Translations under genes and position numbers: made by a program
Assembly: GCA_021801525.1 (NCBI GenBank)
Contig: JAJYXW010000110.1
Location: 1-32,591 of the forward strand
Length of the DNA: 32,591 bases
Direction of reading: 5' to 3'
From: Actinomycetes bacterium
GTDB lineage: Bacteria; Actinomycetota; Acidimicrobiia; Acidimicrobiales; JAJYXR01
In this document: positions 16,645 to 24,122 of the stretch, in pieces
Position numbering within the stretch: the first letter of the stretch is position 1
Layout of the letters: every line of letters starts with the position of its first letter
The notes under the pieces: generated by a model
The model's database searches: none
Told to the model about the DNA's origin: nothing
The model's input: only the letters and a program-made list of their open reading frames with translations

Positions 16645-18420
16645 ATGGGGGATCGGGACGCACATAGACGGAACGCGGCGCGATCTGCCTTTCACCGAGC
16701 TGACGGCAGCGCCGGCAAGGTTCCGCTGACGCTGTTCGCCGGCCTGCTCATCGCCGGCTTCGCTGCGCTTGCAGTGCCCGGTGTCGCAGCGGCGGCGACC
16801 TCGGTGAGCGCGGTCTCCGTGTCGGCGAGCCCTTCTACTGCCGGAGCAAGTGCCACCTACAGCGTCGACTTCACGACCAGCGCGTCCGGTGCTCTGACGG
16901 CCCTGACCGGGACCGTCACGCTCGTAGCGCCATGCGGGACGGTTTTCCCTTCGACTCCGACCACCGGCTACAGCGTCAACGGCACACTGGCGTTGCTGGT
17001 TACTGCCAGCTCCTCGACCGGGTGCTCGAGCGCGAACCAGGTCACGATCACCCTCGACTCGAGCGTGGCAGCATCGACCAAGGTGACCGTGTCGGCGAGC
17101 TCGGTGACCAATCCCGCTGCAGGGACCTACACCATGGACGTCTCCACCTCGGCTGACACTGCAGCCGCGCAGAGCACTTCGTACACGATCAGCTCCTCCG
17201 GCTCGGGCGGTGGCTCAGGATCGACCTCGGGGTCTGTCGGCTCCGTGACCGGTCCCGCCCCGACACCACCCGCAGCCAGCGCCACGGCAGTCGCGTACGC
17301 GATCGGCTTCACGACGAGCTCGTCCGGCTCCCTCGTCGCCGGGACCGGGACCATTACGCTCGACGCGCCAGGCGGCACCGTCTTTCCGAGCTCGGCGAGC
17401 GACTACCAGGTGAACGGCACTCCCCTGGCCGTAGCTCCGGTCGGGGGCGGCAGTGCGACGGTCACCATGGTCACGCCCGTCGCGGTCGGGGCATCCTCCA
17501 ACGTGGTGCTCGACATCGTGGACGTGACCAATCCCGCTGCCGGCAGCTACACAATGGACGTGAGCACATCGGGCGACACCACGGCAGCGTCGACGCCTGG
17601 CTACACGATCGTCGGCGGCTACGGGTATTTCCCGCTCACGCCGGCGAGGATCTGCGACACCCGCCCGCCGTCGGTGTCGGGAGTCACCGACCAGTGCAGC
17701 AACAAGACCCTCGGCCCCGCGTCTACCCTCGCGGTCACTGTTGCCGGCAACGGAGGCGTGCCATCGACCGGGGCAGCGGCTGTTGTAATGAACGTGACAG
17801 TGACAGGCACCACCTCGGGTGGCTACTTGACCCTCTGGCCCGCAGGGGCCACCCGCCCACTCGCCTCCAACCTCAACTGGTCCAAGGGCGAGACGGTCGC
17901 GAACCTCGTCACCGTCCCGCTCGGCACGGGCGGGGTGGTGGACGCCTACAACTTCGCGGGGCAGGCGGACGTGGTGGTGGACGTAGAGGGCTATTACACC
18001 TCGGGAACCGTTCCCGACGCTACCGGAGGCCTCTTCGAGGCGCTCACGCCGTCGAGGATCTGCGACACCCGCCCGCCCTCGGTGTCCGGAGTCACCGACC
18101 AGTGCAGCAACAAGACCCTCGGTCCCGCGTCCACCCTCGCGGTCACTGTTGCCGGCAACGGAGGCGTGCCATCGACCGGGGCAGCGGCTGTTGTCATGAA
18201 CGTGACAGTGACGGACACCACCTCGGGTGGCTACCTGACCCTCTGGCCCGCAGGGACCACCCGCCCGCTCGCCTCCAACGTCAACTGGCCACCGGGGGCC
18301 ACCGTGCCCAACCTCGTTACCGTCCCCCTCGGCACGGGCGGGGTGGTGGATGCCTACAACTTCGCGGGGCAGGCGGACGTGGTGATGGACGTGGAGGGCT
18401 GGTACACAGCCGCGATCTGA
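16645..18420 (+). CDS. Secreted repeat protein, smaller relative of the 2050-aa protein
   Basis: The 591-aa protein has a basic start and a hydrophobic stretch ending VPGVAAAAT (about residues 27-52), a typical signal peptide with Ala-x-Ala cleavage. Two Ser/Thr repeats of the same type as in the neighbouring giant protein follow (about 52-185 and 205-325), joined by a Ser/Gly linker. Two DTR modules (about 326-460 and 462-591) complete it, each opening RICDTRPPSVSGVTDQCSNKTLG and ending with DVEGYY or DVEGWY. The two modules are nearly identical over a 408-bp period, pointing to recent duplication. ATG at 16645 is preferred over an upstream GTG-like start because GGGGAG sits four bases before it and the signal peptide then begins normally. 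It was probably formed by duplication from, or shuffling with, the upstream gene; function unknown. Confidence 0.87.
   Translation: MGDRDAHRRNAARSAFHRADGSAGKVPLTLFAGLLIAGFAALAVPGVAAAATSVSAVSVSASPSTAGASATYSVDFTTSASGALTALTGTVTLVAPCGTVFPSTPTTGYSVNGTLALLVTASSSTGCSSANQVTITLDSSVAASTKVTVSASSVTNPAAGTYTMDVSTSADTAAAQSTSYTISSSGSGGGSGSTSGSVGSVTGPAPTPPAASATAVAYAIGFTTSSSGSLVAGTGTITLDAPGGTVFPSSASDYQVNGTPLAVAPVGGGSATVTMVTPVAVGASSNVVLDIVDVTNPAAGSYTMDVSTSGDTTAASTPGYTIVGGYGYFPLTPARICDTRPPSVSGVTDQCSNKTLGPASTLAVTVAGNGGVPSTGAAAVVMNVTVTGTTSGGYLTLWPAGATRPLASNLNWSKGETVANLVTVPLGTGGVVDAYNFAGQADVVVDVEGYYTSGTVPDATGGLFEALTPSRICDTRPPSVSGVTDQCSNKTLGPASTLAVTVAGNGGVPSTGAAAVVMNVTVTDTTSGGYLTLWPAGTTRPLASNVNWPPGATVPNLVTVPLGTGGVVDAYNFAGQADVVMDVEGWYTAAI
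17653..18417 (+). repeat. Two near-identical 408-bp tandem DTR-module units
   Basis: The sequence beginning TGCGACACCCGCCCGCC at 17653 recurs at 18061, an offset of 408 bp (136 codons). Long stretches differ by only a few silent or near-silent bases. The second copy continues to the stop codon. Confidence 0.9.
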
Positions 18421-18422
18421 TT

Positions 18423-18500
18423 GCGCTGCGCTCCGGGTTGGACAGCGCTGCGCTCCGGGTTGGCTAGGCTTCCCGATGTTGGGCTGACGTGAGCGTCAGC
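18423..18500. repeat. 19-bp direct repeat and a 7-bp perfect hairpin
   Basis: GCGCTGCGCTCCGGGTTGG occurs at 18423-18441 and 18445-18463. Just after it, 18483-18500 folds as GCTGACG-TGAG-CGTCAGC. There is no T-run, so it may be a rho-independent-like hairpin of limited strength for the surface gene, or an element upstream of the flavoprotein gene. Confidence 0.6.
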
Positions 18501-18552
18501 CATACGCGCTCCGAGGACGGCAAGCGTGGTTCGCGAACTAGGGAGGTGCGGG

Positions 18553-20379
18553 TTGAAGATCGCGGTGCTGGTGAAGCAGGTTCCGAGGGCGGAGTCGCTC
18601 TCCCTCGGTGCTGATGGCCGCCTACAGCGCGAGGGAGTCGAGCTGGACATGAACGCCTACTGCCGGCGCGCGGTGGCCAAGGGCGTCGAGCTCGCGCGCG
18701 AGACGGGGGGAAGCTGCACGGCCTTCACCCTCGGGCCTCCGGGCGCCGACGACGTCCTCAGGGAGGCTGTGGCCTGGGGTGCCGACTCTGCCGTCCACAT
18801 CTGCGATCCTGCCTTTGCGGGCTCGGACACCCTGGCCACTGCGCGCGCGCTTTGCGCTGCCCTGCGCCTCGAAGGCCCGTTCGATCTGGTGCTTGCCGGA
18901 CGTAACTCGGTTGACGCCGACACCGGCCAGGTGGGTCCCGAGGTGGCCGAGTTGCTCGACCTGCCATTCGTGGCCGGGGTCCGCGAGATCACCATCGATC
19001 ACCAACCCGTAGCGCCGGACGGCAGCCACCGCTTCGCGGAGGCACGCTGCGAGCTCGACGACGGATGGCGCAAGGTCCGGGTGGAGCTGCCGGCGGTCAT
19101 CTCGGCGGCAGAGCGGCTCTGCGATCCCGCCAAGGTGGATCCCGAAGGGCGTTCCGCCGTTGATACGAGCCTCATCAGGCGTCTGGGGCCGGCCGATCTC
19201 GGGCCAGGGCCTTGGGGCGCAGCGGGGAGCCCCACCTCGGTCGGTGCCACCCGGCTGCTCGAAGTCTCACGAAGGCGTGTTGTGCTGGCGGGCCCCCCTG
19301 ACGAGCAGGCCACGAGAGCAGTCGAGCTCCTCGCCGAGTGGGGAGCCCTGGAGCGTGATCCAGCCGAGCCCTTGGCGGTTCGCCCAGGCGGCGCGGCTGG
19401 TAACGAATCCGCGGACACTCGGCACGCCGCGGTGGGCGGCCCGCTGATCGCCGTGATCGAGGAGCCCGGCCGTCCCGCCGTGAACGCGGAGCTGACCGCC
19501 GAGGCCGCCCGGATCGCATTGCTGATCGGGGGAAGGGTCGTCTTGCTAGCGGCTCGGTCTGCCACTTCCGGCGTGCTGGTGGAGGAAGACGTAGCTGCAG
19601 GCTCGATCCGCTGGTGCGAGGCGAGGACCCCCTGGGCGGTGATCGCTCCCGGAACCCTGTGGGGCAGGGAAGTGGCGTCCCGAGTTGCGGCGCGCCTCGG
19701 TGCCGGCCTCACGGGTGATGCAGTGGAGCTCGACGTGGATAGCGGCCGCCTGGTCTGCTGGAAGCCTGCTTTCGGAGGACGCATGGTCGCGGCCATCACG
19801 GCCAGCTCACCCGTGCAAATGGTCACGATTCGCCCGGGACGGGGCACCAAGTTGGCCGACGGGATCGCGGTGTCCGACGGGATCGCGGCCGAAGGTTCCG
19901 CGGCGCCGTCGAGCGCTCTGGTGCGCGAGATCCTGGACGTGGAGCCCCGGCGCCGGGTCGTGGTGCTCGAGGAGGAGCGCGACGACGACGTGACACGCCT
20001 GCTTGCGGCTCGCGTTGTGGTGACCGTGGGCCAGGGTGTGGACCCGAGCGCTTACGGGGAGATCGAGGCGTTCGCGAAGGTGCTCGGTGCGGAGATGGCC
20101 GCGACCCGGAAGGTCACCGACAAGGCGTGGATGCCCCGTGCCCGCCAGGTCGGCCTGACCGGCCACAGCGTGGCTCCGGATCTTTACGTAGCGCTGGGCG
20201 TGTCGGGGAAGTTCAATCACATGGTCGCGACCCGGGCGGCCCGGGTGGTCGTCGCCGTCAACCCGGACCCCGAAGCGCCAATCTTCGAGTGGGCCGACGT
20301 GGGGATCACTGCCGACTGGCGCGAAGCCGTGCCGCAGCTTGCCGAGCACCTCTCCCGGAAGCTGGCGGCTCACTCGTAG
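18553..20379 (+). CDS. Single-chain electron transfer flavoprotein (EtfB-EtfA fusion)
   Basis: The 608-aa protein joins both ETF subunits, which normally form a heterodimer carrying FAD and AMP and passing electrons from acyl-CoA or other dehydrogenases to the quinone pool. The EtfB part (about 1-245) starts KIAVLVKQVPRAES and has the nucleotide-binding loop GRNSVDADTGQVGPEVAELL. The EtfA part (about 295-608) ends in the FAD domain: GQGVDPS, ATRKVTDKAWMPRARQVGLTGHSVAPDLYVALGVSGKFNHM, then NPDPEAPIFEWADVGITADW, all canonical. TTG at 18553 was chosen because GGGAGG (18541-18546) is six bases upstream and the product begins like EtfB proteins; a GTG at 18526 would add nine unrelated residues. 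The dehydrogenase partner and ETF:quinone oxidoreductase are not nearby. Confidence 0.9.
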   Translation: MKIAVLVKQVPRAESLSLGADGRLQREGVELDMNAYCRRAVAKGVELARETGGSCTAFTLGPPGADDVLREAVAWGADSAVHICDPAFAGSDTLATARALCAALRLEGPFDLVLAGRNSVDADTGQVGPEVAELLDLPFVAGVREITIDHQPVAPDGSHRFAEARCELDDGWRKVRVELPAVISAAERLCDPAKVDPEGRSAVDTSLIRRLGPADLGPGPWGAAGSPTSVGATRLLEVSRRRVVLAGPPDEQATRAVELLAEWGALERDPAEPLAVRPGGAAGNESADTRHAAVGGPLIAVIEEPGRPAVNAELTAEAARIALLIGGRVVLLAARSATSGVLVEEDVAAGSIRWCEARTPWAVIAPGTLWGREVASRVAARLGAGLTGDAVELDVDSGRLVCWKPAFGGRMVAAITASSPVQMVTIRPGRGTKLADGIAVSDGIAAEGSAAPSSALVREILDVEPRRRVVVLEEERDDDVTRLLAARVVVTVGQGVDPSAYGEIEAFAKVLGAEMAATRKVTDKAWMPRARQVGLTGHSVAPDLYVALGVSGKFNHMVATRAARVVVAVNPDPEAPIFEWADVGITADWREAVPQLAEHLSRKLAAHS

Positions 20380-20467
20380 GAGGCCCGGCGGCTCTCCGCG
20401 GGTCCTGCCTTTGCGGGTTCTCGCTGGGGAAGGCTGCTAGCGCTCAGGGTGCTGTCTCGGGTAGCCC

Positions 20468-20510
20468 GGCGTACCGGCAACGCACCTGTGGGCGCCGAAG
20501 CCGGTACGCC
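20468..20510 (+). other. Perfect 11-bp inverted repeat (possible RNA hairpin)
   Basis: GGCGTACCGGC (20468-20478) is matched exactly by GCCGGTACGCC (20500-20510), with a 21-base loop between them. Such a stem is stable in RNA and could also be a protein-binding site in DNA. No T-run follows, so simple termination is unlikely. Confidence 0.6.
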
Positions 20511-20742
20511 AGGGGACCTCAGGCCGGGGAGCTGGTCTCCGAGGCCGCCGGCTTGCTGGCCGGGCTTCCCGAGCAATTCAGCCGACGCCAGATGGCATCG
20601 GCGGCAGGCACTGCATCCGTTCGCACCTGCTGGTCGTGTTGGCAGGTACATATGAATAGACGCTCCGGCCGGCGCGGTTATTCGCTACCGCAACCGCCAG
20701 GTTCGCGTCTCTCCACGGTTTTCTACGTAGGGTGCAGTTGCC

Positions 20743-20784
20743 CCTCACCTTGCGGCACGCGAAGCCACGCTACGTGAGGTTTTT
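20743..20784 (+). promoter_or_regulatory. Hairpin masking the sigma-factor ribosome binding site
   Basis: CCTCAC (20743-20748) can pair with GTGAGG (20774-20779), followed by TTTTT (20780-20784). The 3' arm contains GAGG, the best Shine-Dalgarno for the ATG at 20787 (seven bases away). The structure could hide the ribosome binding site or act as a terminator-like attenuator. Confidence 0.45.
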
Positions 20785-20786
20785 GG

Positions 20787-21446
20787 ATGCGCGGTAAGGA
20801 CCACCGGCACCAGGAGTCCGAAAGTGACAATCGAGAGGCAGCACCGGAAGGCAGGGTCGACAGGCAAGTCGATGGCCAGAGTGAAGAGGCAGCGCGGATG
20901 ATCCGCTTACCAGGGCCCAGACGGGCGCCAGAGGAGTTCGAGGAGTTCTACCGTTCGAGGGCCGGTCGCCTGTTCAAGTACGCCTCCGTCGTTGCGGGCG
21001 CGGGCAGCCCCGCGGAAGCCGAGGACGCCTGCCAGGAGGCTTGGCTGAAGATGTGGCGTGCCTGGGACCGCGCGGACCCTGCGCGACGCGACGCATGGGC
21101 GCTGAGCGTCGTGCGCAACTGCTGCATCGACACCATGAGGCGCGAGCAGCGGCGCAAGGCGGTGGTATCGGCTCAGCCGATAGACGGCGAGGCGCCCTAT
21201 ACGTCTTCACCAGACGACGGACCGGAGGATGCGGTAGACCGATCGGCCGACGCTGACGTCATCGCGAGGGCGCTCGAGACACTCCCCGAGCACCTTAGGC
21301 AGACGCTCTGGCTTCGCGAAGTGGCAGACCTCAGCTACGCGGAGATTGCAGCAGCCCTCGATGTCCCGATCGGCACCGTCATGTCGCGCCTCCACTCGGC
21401 CCGGCGGCGCCTGGCGCGCCAGTTGGAACGGCAGGTGACCAGATGA
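20787..21446 (+). CDS. ECF-type RNA polymerase sigma factor
   Basis: The 219-aa protein is a group 4 sigma factor. Region 2 (about residues 50-120) runs FEEFYRSRAGRLFKYASVV to AEDACQEAWLKMWRAWD and VRNCCIDTMRRE. Region 4 (about 155-210) contains ALETLPEHLRQTLWLREVADLSYAEIAAALDVPIGTVMSRLHSARRRL with its helix-turn-helix. The ATG at 20787 has GAGG seven bases upstream but gives a 37-residue charged leader; ATG at 20898 would start closer to region 2 (MIRLPGPRRAPEEF), so the start is not certain. The stop overlaps the anti-sigma start in ATGA, so the pair is translationally coupled. Target genes are unknown; the adjacent structured leader suggests additional control. Confidence 0.9.
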   Translation: MRGKDHRHQESESDNREAAPEGRVDRQVDGQSEEAARMIRLPGPRRAPEEFEEFYRSRAGRLFKYASVVAGAGSPAEAEDACQEAWLKMWRAWDRADPARRDAWALSVVRNCCIDTMRREQRRKAVVSAQPIDGEAPYTSSPDDGPEDAVDRSADADVIARALETLPEHLRQTLWLREVADLSYAEIAAALDVPIGTVMSRLHSARRRLARQLERQVTR

Positions 21447-22510
21447 GCCCCGCCGGGCGTGCGTCGCTGGTGGCTGCCTGGGTGCGTAGCCTGCCGCCTG
21501 CTTGCTGGTTGTCGCGCCACCCCAGCCCGCTGGCATTGCAGGCATGGTTCGACGGCGAGGCAACCGAGAGCGTCGCGTGGCACGTGGCCTCGTGCGACGA
21601 GTGCTTCGAAGCGGCCCGCGAGCTCTCGTGGCTCCGTTCGGCTCTGAGAGGTGAGCTGGCGGGCAGGCCGGTGGAGCCGGCGGCCAGACTGGTGGAGCCG
21701 GCAGCCAGGCCGGTGGAGCCGGCGGCCAGACTGGTGGAGCCGGCAGCCAGACCGCTCGAGGTGCTTGCGCCGACGGTTGGTGATTCGTCACGGCTGCGAC
21801 ACTTCGCTGTGCCCAGGTTCCTTCCCGGGGCGCGGAGCATATCTACAGCAGGATTGGCTCTCGGGCTCGCCTTCGCGGCATCTGCCGGAAGCGTGGAGAT
21901 CGCGGGAGCGTTGACCGGCTCGTCCCACCCGGCAGCCGTCCAGGTGGCACCGGCTGCAAGCGGTGCCACCTGGCACCTCGGGGGTGCTGGCAGGGCCGGG
22001 GGAGCCGCGAGCTCCGGGGCCCCCGGTCGAGACGCCGGACGTCCGGGCGGGAGCTCGACCAGGCGAGGGACAACCTCCTCCAGCGCCGCGGGCGTGGCTT
22101 TGTCCGGACCGGGTGCTGGGTCCACCTCCGCGACGAGCGGCTCCGCCCGCAGCGATGGATCCGGCCTGCCCGGAGATGGCCTCATTGCTCCGCTCGCACT
22201 CGCACTCGCAGTGCCGTCTCCGACCGGAACTGCCCCCAGCGCGACGTCTCCCAGCGCGACGTCTCCCAGCGCGACGTCTCCGACCGGAACGTCTCCTAGC
22301 GCGACGGGGCCGAAGACCCCGGCATCGTGCGGGGGGCTCGGCGCTCGTCCGAGCTCTGGGGGGAGCGCCGGGTCGGCAGTATCAGGCTCACACTCTCCGG
22401 CGGATGCTTTCCCGCGAGGCAGCACGAGCTCTTCTTCGTCGGGCACCTGCGACGGCGGGTTCGCGATGAGCGCCTTGATCCCACTGCCTGTCGCCGACAG
22501 CAGCTCGTGA
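21443..22510 (+). CDS. Zinc-binding anti-sigma factor with one membrane segment and a long low-complexity outer region
   Basis: The 355-aa protein should bind and silence the sigma factor encoded just before it. The anti-sigma zinc motif His-x3-Cys-x2-Cys is present as HVASCDEC (H47, C51, C54) after the HPSPLALQAWFDGEA helix. A region of four VEPAAR repeats (about 76-103) leads to a single hydrophobic span (about 128-157). The remaining 200 residues are Ser/Gly/Ala/Thr-rich with SATSP repeats and a C-terminal pair of cysteines, presumably outside the membrane. The domain order (zinc domain, linker, membrane span, outer tail) fits ECF-linked anti-sigma factors, but the tail is unusually long and repetitive and may respond to envelope state. 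Confidence 0.82.
   Translation: MSPAGRASLVAAWVRSLPPACWLSRHPSPLALQAWFDGEATESVAWHVASCDECFEAARELSWLRSALRGELAGRPVEPAARLVEPAARPVEPAARLVEPAARPLEVLAPTVGDSSRLRHFAVPRFLPGARSISTAGLALGLAFAASAGSVEIAGALTGSSHPAAVQVAPAASGATWHLGGAGRAGGAASSGAPGRDAGRPGGSSTRRGTTSSSAAGVALSGPGAGSTSATSGSARSDGSGLPGDGLIAPLALALAVPSPTGTAPSATSPSATSPSATSPTGTSPSATGPKTPASCGGLGARPSSGGSAGSAVSGSHSPADAFPRGSTSSSSSGTCDGGFAMSALIPLPVADSSS
21670..21753 (+). repeat. Four tandem 21-bp units in the anti-sigma gene
   Basis: The unit GGTGGAGCCGGCGGCCAGACT and a close variant alternate four times (21670, 21691, 21712, 21733), encoding VEPAARL/VEPAARP. A second array encoding SATSP lies at about 22234-22305. Both keep the reading frame and could vary in number by slippage. 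Confidence 0.85.
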
Positions 22511-22520
22511 AGGAATCGCC

Positions 22521-22560
22521 GGCCGGCTCAGCCCGGCTCAGCCCGGCTCAGCCCGGCTCA
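22521..22560. repeat. Four tandem 10-bp repeats between convergent genes
   Basis: GCCCGGCTCA is repeated four times (first unit GGCCGGCTCA). The last unit supplies the stop codon (TCA read as TGA) of the methyltransferase gene. The array occupies most of the 47-bp convergent gap. Confidence 0.85.
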
Positions 22561-23343
22561 GGCGTGCTTGACGGCCACGAAGAGGCCCCGGCCCTGCTCC
22601 TCGATGTAGGGATCTGAAGTAATGCCCGCCAGGAAGTCGAACTGCTCGTAGACGGAGTCGAAACCGGCGTCGAGCAGCGTCTGGAGCAGGTGCTTCTTCT
22701 CGATCCAGAACGAGCGCGGGTTTCCGAAGGACGACCAGACGTGATGCTCCATCTCCTCTACCGAGGTGCCTTCGGGGAACTCTTCGTACCAGCGCCCGAG
22801 GTTCCCTTCGTGCAGGGTCATATCCGACAGGTGATTGCGTAGCTCCTCGTTCAGGGGGAGCTCATCGGCCGCGTAGTGGGTCTGCAGCACCAGCAGCCGC
22901 CTGGTGCAGCGTGCGGCAGCGTGGAGGAATGCAGTTGGCTCGTCGAGGTGGTACAGCAGACCGCAGCAGAACATGGCGTCGAACGGGCCATGACGCTCGA
23001 TGTTCCTGGCGTCGTCCTGGACGAAGCGAAGGTTGGGGAGCCCGAGGCGCCTGGCAACGTGCTCGCACTTCGCGACGTTGACAGCCCGCGCCTCGATGCC
23101 GAGCGTCTCGAACCCCGCTCGGGCGAAGGCTGCGGAATAGCCGCCCTCCAGGCACCCGACGTCGACGATCGTGGCGCCCTCGCGGGTGCCGGGTGGGAAC
23201 ACCAGGTCGAGCGTCCGCATCACTGCCTTCGGGAGCGGCCACTCCTCTAGTAGGAGCTCCTCACCCGGCATGGTGCGCTCGCCGTCTGCCAGCGCGACGT
23301 TGTGAGCCGTGAACGCGGCGTCCGGCGGTTCTGGTGCCAGCAT
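22558..23343 (-). CDS. SAM-dependent class I methyltransferase
   Basis: The 261-aa protein has the methyltransferase fold: motif I IVDVGCLEGGYS (59-70), the acidic motif II region LGIEARAVN, then FVQDDARNIE, and a motif IV-like MFCCGLLYHLDEP. A C-terminal region with NPRSFWIEKKHLLQTLLDAGF fits the small-molecule methyltransferase class. The true start is ATG at 23343-23341, after GAGGAAGG on the minus strand, rather than the longer frame reaching 23418. The substrate is unknown. It is divergent from the MarR gene with 143 bases between them, so a shared regulator is possible. Confidence 0.83.
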   Translation of the reverse strand: MLAPEPPDAAFTAHNVALADGERTMPGEELLLEEWPLPKAVMRTLDLVFPPGTREGATIVDVGCLEGGYSAAFARAGFETLGIEARAVNVAKCEHVARRLGLPNLRFVQDDARNIERHGPFDAMFCCGLLYHLDEPTAFLHAAARCTRRLLVLQTHYAADELPLNEELRNHLSDMTLHEGNLGRWYEEFPEGTSVEEMEHHVWSSFGNPRSFWIEKKHLLQTLLDAGFDSVYEQFDFLAGITSDPYIEEQGRGLFVAVKHA

Positions 23344-23430
23344 GCAGTCCTTCCTCGTTCGCTCGGTTCCCCCCGTGGGAGCGTTGCATATCACGATGCA
23401 CGAGCTGGCGCAACGCACCGAGCGTGGAGA

Positions 23431-23460
23431 TTGCGTTACCTTCGAAAATAGTTATACTTT
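23431..23460 (+). promoter_or_regulatory. Promoter and candidate MarR operator
   Basis: TTGCGT (23431-23436), a 16-base spacer and TATACT (23453-23458) make a good promoter for the marR-mmpL genes. The imperfect palindrome AAAATAGTTATACTTT (23445-23460) covers the -10 box, as expected for autorepression by a MarR dimer. Confidence 0.6.
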
Positions 23461-23470
23461 GTGAACCATT

Positions 23471-23503
23471 ATGAGATCGCTCGATTATGAGATCGCTCGA
23501 TAG
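23471..23503 (+). CDS. Possible 10-codon leader peptide overlapping the marR start
   Basis: A tandem 16-bp repeat places ATGAGATCGCTCGAT at 23471 and 23487. The first ATG opens a frame MRSLDYEIAR ending in TAG at 23501-23503, out of frame with the regulator that begins at the second ATG. The first ATG lies about six bases from the predicted transcription start. Whether it is translated is unknown. Confidence 0.35.
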   Translation: MRSLDYEIAR

Positions 23504-24122
23504 TCTTCGGCCGAGCGGAGGGCCGGCGAGGGAAGGGCAGGCACCTCCCACTTGCAGCTCCGGCACAGAGGCCGAGCTCCTCGTCGCCATCTTCCGGGTG
23601 ATGAGGGTGCTGCGGCGCGATCGGCCGGCCACTTCCCACGAGCTGCGGCGGGTCCTCGGACAGGCCGACTTGAGCCCCCGACACATGGTGGTTCTCCTCC
23701 ACATAGCCAGCCGCGGAAGCGTCGGCGTGACAGATCTGTCGCGCCTGACAGGCATGGGGCTTCCTGCCGTGAGCGCCGCTGTCTCGGACCTGGCCCGGAT
23801 GGGACTGGTCGAACGGCGCGAGGACGACACCGACCACCGCCGGACGCTTGCTTCGGTCGCGGCCGAGCACCGTGCCGCCGTCGAGGCGATAGTGCAGGAG
23901 CGCTTGAGCCCTCTGGAGCGGGCAACGCAGATGCTCGGCACCGAACGGGTGGAAGCTCTGAGCCGCGGGCTGCAATCCCTGGCCGACGCGCTCGACGTTG
24001 CCATAGGCCCGGAGGAGCGGCTGGCCGGTGAGCCGGCACCGGCGGGCGCGCTCGGCGCGGATCACTCTCCAGTGCCCGAAACCAGTAGCACACCGTCTAC
24101 GAACAGGAGGCCACGTAAGTGA
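23487..24122 (+). CDS. MarR-family transcriptional regulator
   Basis: The 211-aa protein is a winged-helix repressor. The DNA-binding part (about 55-130) reads LSPRHMVVLLHIASRG, VTDLSRLTGMGLPAVSAAVSDLARMGLVERREDDTDHRRT, with the typical D-x-R wing. Long helices on both sides form the dimer interface. The extended C-terminal tail is Pro/Ala-rich and not conserved in appearance. The stop codon overlaps the GTG of the exporter gene (GTGA), so both are co-translated. It probably represses its own operon and is released by a small effector exported by the MMPL or MFS pump; the ligand is unknown. The start at 23487 is used because the earlier ATG is out of frame. Confidence 0.9.
   Translation: MRSLDSLRPSGGPAREGQAPPTCSSGTEAELLVAIFRVMRVLRRDRPATSHELRRVLGQADLSPRHMVVLLHIASRGSVGVTDLSRLTGMGLPAVSAAVSDLARMGLVERREDDTDHRRTLASVAAEHRAAVEAIVQERLSPLERATQMLGTERVEALSRGLQSLADALDVAIGPEERLAGEPAPAGALGADHSPVPETSSTPSTNRRPRK

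Larger units (their letters stand above)
20380..20786. other. 407-bp non-coding stretch upstream of the sigma factor gene
   Basis: No convincing gene was found here. It contains a perfect 11-bp inverted repeat (20468-20478 with 20500-20510), a GC-rich segment able to fold further (about 20515-20585), a small A+T patch around 20645-20660 and a hairpin before the sigma gene. It could be a long structured leader. Loose resemblance to a B12-type riboswitch core was not strong enough to assign. Confidence 0.5.

Noticed and set aside
20440-20600. Cobalamin or c-di-AMP riboswitch upstream of the sigma gene
   Set aside because: Some strings (GCCAGGGGACCTCAGG) recall a B12-box neighbourhood, but the conserved core pieces are not in order and the downstream gene is not a usual target.
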